Source: Apoderus coryli (taxonomy: Eukaryota > Arthropoda > Insecta > Coleoptera > Attelabidae). From it: a DNA stretch of 64,000 nucleotides. Positions 10,029 through 21,989 of this stretch are shown one piece after another. Under the pieces are notes generated by a model, which saw nothing but the letters and a program-made list of their open reading frames with translations, did not search any database and was not told where the DNA came from. The DNA is taken from positions 1,431,760 through 1,495,759 of the forward strand of contig OU452205.1 in assembly GCA_911728435.2 (NCBI GenBank), written 5' to 3'. Position numbers and translations under genes: made by a program. Numbering within the stretch: the first letter of the stretch is position 1; each line of letters starts with the position of its first letter.

Positions 10029-12332
10029 TTAAAAAAAAAGTTGAATATAGAAACAAACAATGACTAAGTACCAACAAATACATAATCATGATATGAAATG
10101 ATACTGTTTTAGTTTATTAAATGCCAGGTGATCTTCAACATACAAAAGCAGACATATTTCAATTCTCTAAGGAATCAATTTAATTAAATTGATAATCCAC
10201 AGTACACTTAGTTAAAAAAGATAAATATTAGTTAAAATCGTTTTTATAATGTCGGTTTCACAATAGTTCGTTGACTCCTTAAACCTGTTTGATCAGTCCC
10301 CAAATGGAACTGTGTAAGAGACTTTAATCGTTTTCATTTTTGAGCATATAAAAAACACTTTAACAGATGATTCTATAGGACTAAAACAAATTTCCTGCTG
10401 ACAATTTATTTGTTTAACAAACCTAGGGATTAAGATATCGAAATTCTACTCTATAAAAGCATTTGTGCAAATTTTGTGTCTCCATCTATATTGTTTCAAT
10501 GAAGATATAAGCTGGCGGTGGAGCTTTAAATGTAAACCTGATCAAACAGACTTAGTCGAACGCTAGAAGACTGCTTACATCCAATATCCTAATAATGGTG
10601 CAAATTTTTATATAACCGGAAGTGGCACAAATGTCAAACTATTTTAGACTAATAGATTGTATTCACTTGCCTAAGCGCCCATTTTTTCAAAACAAACATT
10701 CTGTTAGTTTTCCCAAAACGACTAACCTAACAAACCTCGATATTAGCACTGAGTTCATTCGTCATTAGCTCAAAAACGAAGAAGCCAATAAGTTAGCTAC
10801 AAAGGGGGTGTCAACCCTTTTTATAGAGCTTAGGGAAATACACCTACGCAAGATGGATACGTATCCCTGAAACCAGCCAAGCTATTGAAGTTTATACCAT
10901 AAAGTCAATAAAGTAAAGCTAAAATTCTGTGACGAATATGAAAATGTACACCTGTTGGCAACACCGCTACGCGTCAAGTTAAACTCGAACTGATTGTGAC
11001 TTAGACCGCCATAGAATAGAATGTAAGAGACTGGAAAGGTCGTTTAATTTTTCAAACATTATAATTCAGTGTTGCTCAGTCTAAGAAGCTGAAGAAAGTT
11101 AAGTCGAAATCCTTTGTTGCTCTATTTAGCTTTTGAGGATTTTTCTCAATCCTAATTATAATTAGATATGGAAGATGATTAGCGAAAGAACATGGGCTGT
11201 AAGCACAAATGGAGAAACCTAAATGATTCTATAGACACCAGACAAATCCAGAATATATTTGGAATTAACCAAATGAGAAACCAATTTTTTGCGTTGGGTT
11301 GGCTTCTAAAAATATCTAGAATGTTGTGGTTCCTAAAAATTCCAACAATAATAATACAATAAGTTCCGAAGTAATTCACTGAAAACATTTTAAGAAAGCT
11401 TAATCTGTTAATAATTGTAAGGATTTGAAAATCACCAAGCATAATTCTGGAATTTTAGTTTAAGATAAGAGCCCTATTCCAGACAGTTTTCCATAGTCTG
11501 TAAGTAGGTTTTCGTCGAGATTTAAAAAGTGTCCTAGTGAAGTGGTAAAACGTGCATTTCTCTCCATCAAAGGCTGCTCACCGATTATGAAAAAATGTGT
11601 TTGATATGGAATGCATTAAAAAGTAGTTATTCATATCTCAAAACCGTATTTTCGAAGTGATTTGAAATAAGTATTTTGCCACTGTTGCGCTACTGCATTT
11701 ACGTCCAGACGTACTATCCAATTTAGGAAACAAGAAAACTTTTAACACCTCTCTAAAGAGTAGATAATCACCGAAGCTATAAAAGGGTAGTATTTTGTAA
11801 TAGGAACCCTTAAGCGCTTTTCTCTACATATATACACAGTCACAAAACAGACAACTTTATTTTAGTGTTGTTACAGTCCTTGAAATAATTGCCGCAAGGT
11901 GTTGTTTTACACAGTTTTGTCATTGAAAATCGGACCATACAAACTACATTGTACATTGTAACAAAAGCACATATACAAAAAATTATAGTTCATGTCCACG
12001 AAGTAACTTTAAATTATTGACCATACCTTTTTCGGATTTCGCTTCTTCCATCATCAGTGGGATACAACGGTCCTAATAAGTTAAATTTTTTAATTTAGTT
12101 TAGTTTTTTTAGTTATTGTTATAATATTGTCACAAAAAAAACTGAATGCAATGGTGAATTGGAATTTGTTTAATTGATTTTTATTCGTAATTTTTAATGT
12201 CAACTTTTATTATTTAGAAATTCTATTTTATAAATAATATCAATAATAGTCATTTGATTTGCAGTTCAATTTAAAAATTAAAATAAACTAAATTATAAAA
12301 ATTTTAATAAACCGTTGTCCTCGAGGCACGAA
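10029..12332. other. AT-rich DNA, no recognisable genes
   Basis: CCGGAAGTGGCACAAA near 10620 repeats the motif near 970. At 12030-12060 (minus) CTGATGA and GAAA occur in hammerhead spacing, but no stem II can form. The 87-codon open frame on the minus strand at 11179-11442 has no motif and I do not call it. Confidence 0.3.
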
Positions 12333-14103
12333 TAACTCTCCATATTTAAGTGTAAAATTAATAATTTCTGTCATTTATCTAAAATTTATATATATATATT
12401 TTTGTTTTAGACATCAGCTAATTTTTTTTTTAAGTTTCGGGCTTGGCTCCTTTTTCTTCTGTTTGGAGGCACTATTTTTACGTACATATTTCAGATCTTC
12501 TTTCTTTTTTAGTTTTATTATACAATTTATTTTGCCACCTTTTCTACTATTTATGAACGCCTATGTAAACAAAATTGTTATGCTGCATGTTGTAGGTTAT
12601 CTTATATCAAAGTTATATATAATTAGCCAATGTTTCTGTTATATTTGGGATTTTTTACACTATTTTCGAACGCCTGTGTGGAGCAGTTCATTTATGTAAC
12701 ATTTTTTAGGTTATATTCTATCGCAACAATGAAAATTTGTTCCGTATTTTGAATAAGTTTAGGAAGTAAATATTTTTTTTATTTTGACTTCTTTTACACT
12801 ATTTACAAACGTCTATGAAAACAAGTTATTTATAACACATTTTATAGGTTATATTCAATCAAAGCTATAAATAACTAGTCAATATTTCTGCTATGTTTAA
12901 GAAATACGTTTTTTTCTAACCTTTTTACCCCATTTTACACTTTTTTTTATATGGTCTAATTGTTTAGGTTAAATATATTAGGTGATATATAATTAAACGC
13001 ACTAAAAATTATTCAATGTTTCGGATAAGTTTGAGAACTATGATTTTTTTAATTTTTGAACCCTCTTTTAAACCTTTTGCCTACACTCAATGTTAATCAC
13101 CTCCTATAAATATCCTGTAGTATTTTCGTACCAAATGTGGTTAAAATCCGTTAAGTGGTTTTTGAGTTATCACGGATACAAATTTTTTCTGACCCTTTTA
13201 TGGAATTTTCACTGACGCCTATGGTAAATTAATTTTTGTCGTGTATTTTTAACACCAATTCAATTAGTTAAATATAAAATTTTTTAATTTTATTTTTTTT
13301 TTAGTTTACCCCCTTTTCTACTATTTACGAACGCCTATGTAAATAAAAAAATTATGCTGCATTTTGTAGGTTATCTTATGTCAAAGCTAAATATAATTAG
13401 CCAATTTTTCTGGTATATTTGGGAAACATTTTTTTTTTTGTTTTTGGTTCTTTTTTTAGACTATTTTCGAACGCCTGTGTTAACCAATTCTTTTATGGAA
13501 TAGTTTTTAGCTTATGTTGTATCACACCTCTGAAAAATTATTCCATATTTCGAATAAGTGTAGGAAATATATATTTTTTTATGTTTTGACCCATTTTCCA
13601 CTATTTACGAACGCCTATGAAAGTAACTTATTTATGACACATTTTGTTTAAGAAATACGTTTTTTTTAAACCTTTTTTACCCCATTTTACACTATTTTCG
13701 AACGCCAATGTGGTTTGATATTTTATGTTCAATATTTTAGGTTATAATCAATTAAATGCGTAAAAAATTATGCAATATTTCGGATAGTTTAAGAACTATG
13801 GATTTTTTGAATTTTTGAACCCTCTTTTAGACTCCTTGCCTACGCTCAATGTTTCCCAAAATCTAATCAGCTCCTTGCCATGTCCAATAGTATTTTTGTA
13901 CCAAATTTGGTTAAAATCTGTTAAGTGATTTTTGTGTTTTCGTGGATACAGACAAACAGACCGACAGACATTTTGTTAAAACTACTTATTTATGTATAAA
14001 ATCACCAAAAACAAGTATTTCCGGAGAAATAAAAAATTTTTTTTTCATGAAACTAATAGTCTTCAGATATATATTACATATTATTATATGATATGGAGAG
14101 CTA
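12333..14103 (-). mobile_element. Family A element, long copy with internal tandem units
   Basis: Bounded by TAACTCTCCATAT (12333-12345) and ATATGGAGAGCTA (14091-14103), about 1.77 kb. Inside, a noncoding block is tandemly duplicated with a period near 770-800 bp. Phrases with GAACGCCTATG recur near 12553, 12665, 12801, 13323, 13465, 13603 and 13690, and a block containing CCAAATNTGGTTAAAATC recurs near 13125 and 13900. The text near 13950-14000 includes a GACAGACA-type run. No protein detected, so it must be non-autonomous if it is a transposon. The orientation given is relative to the copies at 7627 and 40736. Superfamily unknown. Confidence 0.6.
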
Positions 14104-14246
14104 AAAATTATAAAACTAAATTATAAAATTTTTTTTTATTTTCTGAAGTAATCCATCTTCGAGAGGAGTTGAATGTGTAAGACACAAATAAAACAACGTC
14201 TACTCCACCAAAATATTTATATATTATTATGCAATCAGCATGCAGC

Positions 14247-14288
14247 GCCAGACATGTTTCGGAACATTAAGTTTCCATCATCAGTGGC
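14247..14288 (-). ncRNA. Hammerhead ribozyme motif, left arm
   Basis: Mirror copy of the motif at 14585-14626: stem I GCCA/TGGC, core CTGATGA, stem II GGAA/TTCC, core GAAA, minimal stem III ACATGT and GTC cleavage triplet, all intact on the minus strand. Transcription on either strand of the palindrome would therefore yield one forward hammerhead and one antisense copy. Confidence 0.6.
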
Positions 14289-14584
14289 TCAAAATAAACA
14301 GTCACGCAGTCATTTAGTTAAAGTCAAACAGTATGGCATGGACTATATACACGTACACAAACATTTAGTGGAAATTATTTAAATAAAATATTATAAAATT
14401 AAAATATAAAACATTTTCTTATTGAAGAAGAAACTCAAGTTTCTTCTTCAATAAGAAAATGTTTTATATTTTAATTTTATAATATTTTATTTAAATAATT
14501 TCCACTAAATGTTTGTGTACGTTTATATAGTCCATGCCATACTGTTTGACTTTAACTAAATGACTGCGTGACTGTTTATTTTGA

Positions 14585-14626
14585 GCCACTGATGATGGAA
14601 ACTTAATGTTCCGAAACATGTCTGGC
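14585..14626 (+). ncRNA. Hammerhead ribozyme motif, right arm
   Basis: Self-cleaving RNA motif with all core positions. Stem I is GCCA (14585-14588) with TGGC (14623-14626); conserved core CTGATGA 14589-14595; stem II GGAA/TTCC closing an eight-base loop; GAAA 14613-14616; a minimal stem III formed by ACATGT; cleavage triplet GTC 14620-14622. A stem III this short is known from PLE and retrozyme-type hammerheads, which may act as dimers. The window carries PLE coding sequence elsewhere. Activity is inferred, not shown. Confidence 0.6.
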
Positions 14627-14699
14627 GCTGCATGCTGATTGCATAATAATATATAAATATTTTGGTGGAGTAGACGTTGTTTTATTTGTGTCTTATAAA

Positions 14700-15815
14700 T
14701 TATAAAAATTATAATACACCAAGAACTACAAAAATGGTTAAAAAGGCAGTAGCACAGTTTAATATACAATTACTTCACCTCGTGTCGGCACGTTTGTTAT
14801 CTCTGTCTTCAAAGAAATTCGCCGCCGCTTATAGTTATAGTATAGTATCTTATAGTATATGTAGATATAGTATAATATAGTAGCGAGCCAGAATGTGGCT
14901 GCGATTGCGACGAGTCAATGCCGTTTTAAGCGTCTACTGACCCTTCTTATCTATGGTCATTATTCAGAGGCAGTAATACTGATTTTAAATTTTAACCCTG
15001 CTAATATGTTTGTTAAATTAATTCATAACAACAATAACTAGATTTGTTGAACTAATTTTATGAGACTACGCTTATAAAATCCCAAACATAAATTAAGCTG
15101 TGTTAGAAAACGACAACCTCTCTTTTTGCACTATTACAATAATAATAATAGTTCTATTTTATCCGTTGTATTACATTATAATGTTTTCTTTTTTGTTGAA
15201 AGAGTGAAAGGCTAATTTCATCTATTGTTAAGCGTCAACAAACCGAGGTCGTGGGTCGTCGTTAGACACTAATATTTCTCTGATTAATGAGCGCCTGTTG
15301 TCACAAAATAAGAAGATGATACATGTATTGTTGTTGTAACATCTAATTAATTATATGGGATAGGTATTCTTGTCATTATTATTATACAGAATAATGCTGT
15401 ATTGTGTTGTTTAATAAACACAAAGCAATAGAGAGAGCTTTCAGAATAACCATCAAAATGATACAATTCGCTGTCGCTGTTTATAACATCAAAAAATTAA
15501 TTTCGTTTAAAAAATAATATCGACTTATTGAAAAACTGGGTTCCACGCCAAACTATGATTTCTGGTAGTAAAATTAATTTACAAAACGTTGGAAACACAA
15601 AATAAATTAGTTTAAAATGTTTTCTATAATGCTTAGCTTCCTTGGTACAAAATGTCGTGAGTTCGTAAGCAGACTTCTATCGTTCGATTAAGGCTGTTTG
15701 ATCAGATCTAATATGAAAGCTCCACATCCAGCCTACGACTTCATTAAGTGGTGTATCTACTCGGTATTTCGTTATCTGTCCACGGATTCTTCTCCAGGAT
15801 CCTTTGCGAGTTGCA
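14700..15815. other. AT-rich DNA, no gene seen
   Basis: Contains a short TATAGTATA-type low-complexity run near 14838-14880. No coding similarity recognised; may include 3' noncoding sequence of the pogo-like element that follows on the minus strand. Confidence 0.3.
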
Positions 15816-17457
15816 AACTGACTCAAGCAACAAAACGTTCCCATATTTTGTCGTTGGTTCGCCGCCTCTTTTGTTTGGATTTATATTGTTCAATTAATTC
15901 GTCCTTGTACGGTGAACTTGTAATTAACAGCCGCTTTCTGAATCCCTCTGGAGTTTCGGTTGTTGCTTTCTTTTACTGTTAGTAAAGGGGCTATTTCATC
16001 TAGACTCACGGATAAAAAATTTTTGCTGATGGACGGCTTATCGTGATTGTTATTTGGGCAAACCATAACTGTATCCATCACAAACTCTGATGAATTTTCC
16101 TGCGGTAACAAAGAATTCTGCAATTTGGACAACGGAATGCTATCGCCAGCTTCTGATGCTTCGTCACTATCTTTATCGTAGACGACACCTACTGTAGTAG
16201 GGCTAGTTGATTGTGAGGTTGCAACTTTCTTGTTGGCTGCAAGTACAATTTCAGCTGCAACAAAATCACTTTCATGAAAAACATGTCTATTTACAGGCCA
16301 AACTCCACAAGCCCTAAAACCATTAGCAGCATTTTCTAGAGTAGCTGCGCGTGAATATGCTTCATTTAAAAACGCCGCTACCTGATATTGAGTAACGGTG
16401 CGGCCGACGGTACTTCTTAGCCAGTTTTCCAAAGCTTGGGTGTAATAAGCTTCCATGGGCTTGAATATTGATCGGTCAAGGGGTTGTAGGTGGTGAGTCG
16501 TGTGACCTGGTAACTGAATCATAACAATTCCGGCTTCTCTAGCCAGCTTCAAGGTTTTTGCAATGTGTGGTGTGACCATCTAGAAGCAGGACTACTTTGT
16601 TTTCCTTGCTCGGATGAACGACATCTATAAAATGTCTTATCCATTGAACAAATAGTTTGGAGTTTATATATCCTGAATCATAAATAACTACTTTGCTCCC
16701 TGGAGGTGCTCCATTGCTAAGTTCAGCGGTGTACCTTTTTGTTTTAAATATAATCATCGGCAATACGTAGAATCCCGCTGCACTGACGCAGCATACAATT
16801 GTGGTATTGATACCACGCTCACCACTAGATACGGATCCAACGTGTTTCCCTTTGAGTGTGACAACTTTTTGACACTTTTTTTGCCACAGTGGAGAATCCC
16901 GACTCATCCATGTTATAAATTTTTGTTGCGTTTATTTGATTTTCATCACAGACTTTTTCTAGCAAATCGAAGAATTCGTAAACATTTTCCCTATTAAATC
17001 CTTTTATTCTATTAATAGAAGTTGCTTGGGGTTGACGTAGGGACAAATTATTATTTCTTTTCATGAATCTATTATACCACTTTTTTCCTGCCTCCTTCTT
17101 CTCTGAGGTAAACTGATGAGGAATCTTGTTGGCTACTGCGATATCAAATGCAAGTTTTCTCACTTCTTTTGGAGTCAAACCAAAGAGACATTCCGAGAAT
17201 TCAATTATTCTCTGACAGATCTGCTACTCAATGTCTTCGCTGAACGTGCAGTTTCTGCCTAAAGCTTTTTTCGTACCCTTGCCAACTTTATTAGAATTTC
17301 TAAGGTGTCTTAAAAGTGTTGCTTTGTTTATTCCATAATCTCTACTGCACTGGTTTAAACCTTTATTGCCATTTCGATAAGCTCTTAAGGCTAGCTCCAT
17401 ATCTGCAGTAGACCACCTACCATATTTTCCACGTTTCGCTATCACTAGAACAAACAT
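15816..17457 (-). pseudogene. Pogo/Tigger-type transposase, frameshifted
   Basis: Minus-strand transposase in at least four frame segments. 17457-17224: psq-type HTH (YGINKATLLRHLR). 17178-16880: second HTH region (GKKWYNRFMKRNNNLSLRQP) and first catalytic block YNMDESGFSTV. 16907-16560: IVCCVSAAGFYVLPMIIF and second catalytic block VVLLLDGHTTH. 16579-15890: third block QLPGHTTHHLQPLDRSIF, then FRACGVWPVNRHVF. The three catalytic Asp (DESG, LDGH, LDRS) are all visible, as expected for pogo-like DDD enzymes. Reading after the 15890 stop, a basic tail (KQKRRRTNDKIW) continues to about 15816. Near full length but broken by frameshifts. Confidence 0.9.
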
Positions 17458-17934
17458 TGAAATGAAAATATACAGTCACCTAAATTGAACCATCAGGTTC
17501 CCAAATTGAACTGGGGTTCAAATTAGGTATATCTGAAGTGGTTCAATAACGGCATATAACTGAAAAATCACAATTACCCCTATATTCTGGAAACTTTTTA
17601 ACATATTCATTGTTTGGTACTGCTATAATATACTAATATACGATAGGAAAAATACAATACTCACAAAAAATTCCAACCTTGTATTTGCTTTATTTGCAGC
17701 TTTAGGTAAGTTGTTTGAATATTGCTTTGCACGTGGTTAAAAATTATTAATAGTCACAGAGCGCGCTACACCCTTTCAATCTTAACATCAACTAAACATT
17801 AAGGAGAAGGAGTGTCGGAGGGGTATATGTAAAGCATGGAAGCACTGCTGCCAAATCCTACTGTAAGTACGAGAAACCACAAAGGTTCAATTTAGGAGGT
17901 GGTTCAATATGTGCAACCTCACCATATAGCCCAG
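17458..17934. other. Probable 5' noncoding end of the pogo-like element
   Basis: AATTGAACC/GGTTCAATTT phrases occur near 17480, 17505, 17550, 17885 and 17905, suggesting terminal or subterminal repeats of the minus-strand pogo-like element. A matching end on the other side was not identified. Confidence 0.35.
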
Positions 17935-18412
17935 TAAATTTTTAGTTGTGGAAAATTTAAAACCATAGCTAGATTTTCATACAGTCGTCGACAGATGGTT
18001 TCTATCACATGCTCAAATCTTGCTGGATCATTATAAAATCTAAACTGAGAAAGCTGTCTTTTTCGTCATGGATGCAGTCCTATTTGCCAGTTTCCACTAT
18101 TTAAATCCAATGTAGATAGATAACCATTTTGCTCCAGATAACGTACTAAGTTAGAGGATAACAACTATCACAAAATGTGGTAGAGCTACCTTTATTCCAT
18201 TTTACCATCACTATCGGCAACGACGTCAAAGTATTCTGCGATTTCTCGAATATATTGTGGTTCTTCATAGATGCCAATAGGTCTTCAACATCAATATGTT
18301 TAGGCAAAGACTAATGTCATTAATCTTTAGTTTAGGTAACGGAGTTCTTCTCGGCGCATGCTTAATCGGTACACCGGCACCGTTCCTAATGTTGACTGAT
18401 CTTAGTTTTCTT
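17935..18412 (-). pseudogene. Ty3/gypsy LTR-retrotransposon RT fragment
   Basis: Minus-strand reading gives, in order, VPIKHAPRRTPLPK (18390s), KGSSTTFC (18150s), NGYLSTLDLNSGNWQIGL (about 18110-18060, equivalent to the gypsy STLDLKSGYWQ block with the first catalytic Asp) and NDPARFEHVIETICRRLYEN (18040-17960, equivalent to NAPATFExLMExVL). The YxDD block is absent. Several stops and shifts are present. This is the only LTR-retrotransposon coding trace I found in the window. Confidence 0.65.
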
Positions 18413-18422
18413 ACGTTGTGTA

Positions 18423-19503
18423 TACAGGGTGGCCCAAAAAATATTCCCCCAAATTAGACAAAAATCATTCTCTCCTTATGAAATTGTGACCATTTTGAAT
18501 ATTAAAATGAAGTAATTTTCGAAAATAAAATCAAATGTTCAAATTCAAATTATTTATCAACTAAACACATAATAAAACAAAAACATTTCAATTTACAAAG
18601 GCAAGTGTTCGAAATCCTCACTATTTTATTCAATAATTGTTTTCTACACGGCCTATTGCTTCGTTTGTAATTTCTGCTAAAGCTCCATAAATGCGAACAA
18701 TAACATCATCTTCACTGTTGGGTAGGACATGGTAAACCGTATTTTCCAGATATCCCCAAAGCCAAAAGTCTATTGGGTTGAGATCCGGGGACCTAGGAGG
18801 CCAAGAAATAGTTCCTCCACGATCGAGGAAATGTCGATTTAATATCTCTCAAACATTTCGAGATTAACGGGCAGGCGCACCAACATGTTGAAATACAATA
18901 TTTGGCTGCTGTACTAAAGGAACTTCTTCCAGAAGAGTTGGTAATCTGTTATCGCAAAAATTGGCATAGTTTTCGGCGTTTGGTATCCTACGTAGAAACT
19001 GTGGTTCTATTATCCTATTTCCCAACAGACAAAGCCACACATTTAAGCTCCAGCGTGCTTCCTTATGTGATTCTCTAATTTGGTGCTGATTTTCGTAATT
19101 CCAACAATACAAGTTGTGCTGATTGAACACTCCTTGCTGGTTAAAATGGGCTTCATCACTCTACAGTACTTGTTTAAAAATGTCTTCATTTGCGTCCAGG
19201 CAATTTAAAAAAAATCTACAAAATCATAAGCGCAATTCAGCATCTCCAGGATGCAATTCTTGAATCGGCTTTATATGATAAGGATGCAGATTTTCTCTTT
19301 GCATGAATATGTTTTTATCAAGGATGACCAGATTTAAATTATTAATTTCAAGTGAAAGATTTGTCTAATTCGAATATTCAAAATGGTCATAATTTCATAA
19401 GGAAACATTTTTCGAAATTTTGACATAAGTGATTTTTGTCTTATTTTGGGTCGTAGATTTTCCACCCAAAGGGTCGGGAAGGTTTCTTGGGACACCCCCA
19501 TAT
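18423..19503 (-). mobile_element. Mariner-type element with both TIRs, N-terminus deleted
   Basis: The left end TACAGGGTGGCCCAAAAAAT (18423) with its subterminal block to about 18510 is matched in inverse at 19372-19503 (AATATTCAAAATGGTCA... to GGGACACCCCCATA). The minus-strand transposase runs from about 19311 to 18635: LHPYHIKPIQELHPGDAEL, then SDEAHFNQQGVFNQHNLYCW with the first catalytic Asp, VFQHVGAPA where HQDGAPxH is normal, and SWPPRSPDLNPIDFWLWGYL with the third catalytic block. The N-terminal DNA-binding region is missing between 19311 and the right TIR, and in the second block D is replaced (QHVG). Inactive. Confidence 0.8.
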
Positions 19504-20859
19504 AGTAGTTACAGAACGTTGCCATTTTCATTCTTTATAAGCTCGGATGTGACAGCATCAGCAATTTTCTTAATGGTGCGGCAATCTACGTGTAACTGTT
19601 AGAGACCGTTGCTTATCCTGTATCATCTCAGTGTAGCACTAAATCAGCAACACCCAGTGAATCTCTAGTTTTGCACTGTTGGTCGTAGTCTCAGAAGTTC
19701 ACAATCCTCATTAGTATTTGTCGGTCGCCCTATTATAATGCCGCGGCCGATTAGTTTTTGGTTTTCTTGTTCGGAATCCACTAACAATATCCCGCCTTCT
19801 TAAGGATTCATGTACGTTCGGAATCCACTAACAATATCCCACCTTCTGAGGGATTCATGTCCACGGCGTGATCTTTAATAATCACTTTTTGTCTTCTCTT
19901 AGTTTCCTTATAGGTTTAACCTTTTTGGAGAGTTCAGGGAAACTGAAAACCGCCCTTAAATTGAGTTTTTCCTAAATTTCTTAAAAACAAATAGTGCAGT
20001 ACTAATAGAAAGCTTAGAGAGCTGGTGGATGCTTTGCGATACTTGTGGTCCACCACCCCGAATTTTACAGGGATAGAAGCGAAATCTCACTTACAGCCTG
20101 AACAAACACTGGAATCGATACCACGCGCCTTATGAACGTTATTAAAGGGAGCAGAAGGATTATTCTTAGGTTCTCTACAACACGTGAGATAAAACTTTAC
20201 TTAGTAAGCTTTAACAAGTTCACAAATATTCTCGGTACCGATTTATCATTATTTTTATTTTCTCTATAACTATTTTTTTATGTCTTCTAATTACTTTCAA
20301 ATTAATGTATATCAAAGCTGTGTGCAGTGTGCTGGAAATTTTCTTTATGCGTTTTTTCTATTCCTAACCAAAAAAGAATGTTTAAAGTGGTCCTTTTCCG
20401 TATATTCGGCCAACCGACATAAAGTTGGACCTTTACACATAGAAAAGCCGCATTATACTTACAAAAAGCCAATTTCAACTATAAAATCCCTATAAATTCC
20501 TGAAAGTTCCAGTTCTGGCTCTTTCTCTTGCCTCTACTCTAGACCACCGCAGACTCTCGCTGCCTCTATAAGCTTTAAAGTGCACTTAACGTTTCTATTC
20601 CGGTAGCTTTTAAGCCGCTAGAACTGAGTTTTGCAAACGAAAATCGATGTATTAATCAAAGAAATATACATGAGAATATGAAAAAAGGAATCGTATACAT
20701 ATTTAGCGTTGGTTATCAGGTGTACCTTATTATTGAAGATTATGCTGGCTTTTATTCGTAAAACTGTAGGTATGCGACTCGGTTTGATGGTTTGTAATAA
20801 TTTATGATATTATGAGGTCGGTATGTATAGTAAGAGAATTTTACAGCTTATACAGGCTG
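19504..20859. other. Mostly unrecognised DNA with a 47-bp tandem duplication
   Basis: A 47-bp unit beginning GTTCGGAATCCACTAACAAT occurs at 19769-19815 and again at 19816-19862 with three or four differences. On the minus strand, frames such as SGFRTRKPKTNRPRHYNR near 19780 may be a decayed transposase N-terminus, but this is not firm. The 71-codon frame at 20280-20495 has no recognisable motif. Confidence 0.35.
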
Positions 20860-21634
20860 ATCCACTAAGCGTGGCCAGCGGCTGTATCTCGGAAACTATT
20901 GGTCGTAGAACCTTGGGGAATTTTTTTTTCAATTAAAGTGGTCATGAGAAAACTCTAGAAAATATTTTCAAGTTCCGCATTTCGCCACAAGGGGCGTTAT
21001 TTCATTTAAAAATTTAAAATGCTTGATTTCTGCGAAAATTCTCAAATGAAGTCAAATATTTGGTAACAACATGAGAAAGCTTAGATAATTTTACACCACT
21101 CTTCTCTGAGGCTTATTGATGAATGATCCTTAATAAGAGTGTGGGAAGCCATTCAAAAAATAATTATTTAAATTGCTGAAATTTCTAAACCACTTATTCG
21201 ATTTTGTCAGACTTGAGATTCATTGGAAGAAAAAACCAAGCATTTTTACCTGTAGTATAGGCTAATACACAATAGTTCCTAGTAAACTTGCCAGATGGCG
21301 CAATTTGTAATCATTAGAGATTTTTCGATTTTTCTCCAAAAACTTAAATGGCACGGTATAACTACAATCCCATAATCGCAAACTAGATTATCTTTGCAAG
21401 AAAAACGTAAAAACCGCAGTTCGATATCTTTGTTCGTTTCAAAGTTATCGCCAAAAGAATAATCTGGGTCTTCTAAAAAATAAATCAAGAATCCTAGCCA
21501 TCAAACAAATTTCGCACTACATTTCTATGTAAAATTGTATGTGACATTTTCTAAACGTGTTTTAACAATTACTCAAATAGTGTTAAATAATTAATATTTA
21601 ATTTGAAGCAACAGCTAATATTTGTTAAGTTAGA
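20860..21634 (+). other. Probable 5' noncoding part of the chimeric mariner-type element
   Basis: Starts with ACAGGCTGATCCACTAAGCG at 20857, similar in style to Tc1/mariner ends, followed by GGCTGTATCTCGGAAACTATTGG, a text type common near the ends of this transposon group. It leads into the transposase start codon at 21635. No matching right-hand TIR was found after 23771, so the boundary is inferred. Confidence 0.35.
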
Positions 21635-21690
21635 ATGCCGTTTACAAATGAAGAAGCATACGAGATGATAGCTATTTATTACGGGTACGG
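21635..21690 (+). pseudogene. Mariner-type transposase, N-terminal segment
   Basis: From ATG at 21635 the frame reads MPFTNEEAYEMIAIYY, the expected N-terminus for the mariner-type transposase group whose later part lies at 22886-23771. About 50-60 residues of the HTH region that should follow are replaced by the Rtf1 fragment starting near 21688. The identification rests on a short stretch. Confidence 0.5.
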
Positions 21691-21892
21691 CACGGTACGC
21701 AGGAGCGTGTGTTTAGGTTAGAATTTGTATCAAATCAGGAATTTATTGACAATGAATATCTCAAATGGGTTGAGGCCAGTACAGCAGCAAACCATGATTT
21801 ACCGTCGAAGAGTAAAATTGAACAGAAACAGGCTGATATTAAAGAAGCAATCAGTTATGAATATAACGAGCAGGACGTAGAGAGAATTGTAG
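21688..21892 (+). pseudogene. Rtf1: Rtf1 (Paf1 complex) exon fragment
   Basis: Rtf1 is a Paf1-complex subunit that acts on RNA polymerase II during elongation and promotes histone modification. The frame reads HGTQERVFRLEFVSNQEFID then NEYLKWVEA, and KQADIKEAISYEYNEQDVER, matching the Plus3-domain end and following helix of metazoan Rtf1. The block ends at a donor-like site, GTAG|GTAAGT at 21892/21893. It begins directly after transposase sequence with no upstream Rtf1 exons nearby. Confidence 0.75.
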
Positions 21893-21989
21893 GTAAGTAG
21901 AGTACTGTGCAAATTTTAACTTTTCTAACAGTGTACTTTTTTGTGAAACTAAAGACGCCGCAAACAAAATAGTCATAGCCCTCTTAGTT

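Larger units (their letters stand above)
14178..14695. repeat. Near-perfect palindrome, 258-bp arms, 2-bp spacer
   Basis: Left arm 14178-14435 and right arm 14438-14695 are inverted copies with only isolated differences (for example ATATACACG versus its counterpart ACGTTTATA), around a central CA at 14436-14437. Each arm contains a hammerhead motif and the phrase GTGGAGTAGACGT, which recurs near 51060 beside a third related hammerhead. The arms look like two head-to-head copies of a PLE terminal region. Such a perfect palindrome is prone to cruciform extrusion and assembly error. Confidence 0.85.

Noticed and set aside
12030..12062. Minus-strand CTGATGA...GAAA near 12040
   Set aside because: The ten bases between the two core strands cannot form stem II, so no ribozyme is claimed.
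14173..14769. Two open frames encoding almost the same peptide on opposite strands
   Set aside because: They are the two arms of the palindrome read inward; the content is PLE terminal sequence with ribozyme motifs, not protein.
19540..19900. Possible separated HTH of the 18423-19503 mariner-type element
   Set aside because: It lies outside the right TIR, and the readable phrases do not match a mariner N-terminus well.
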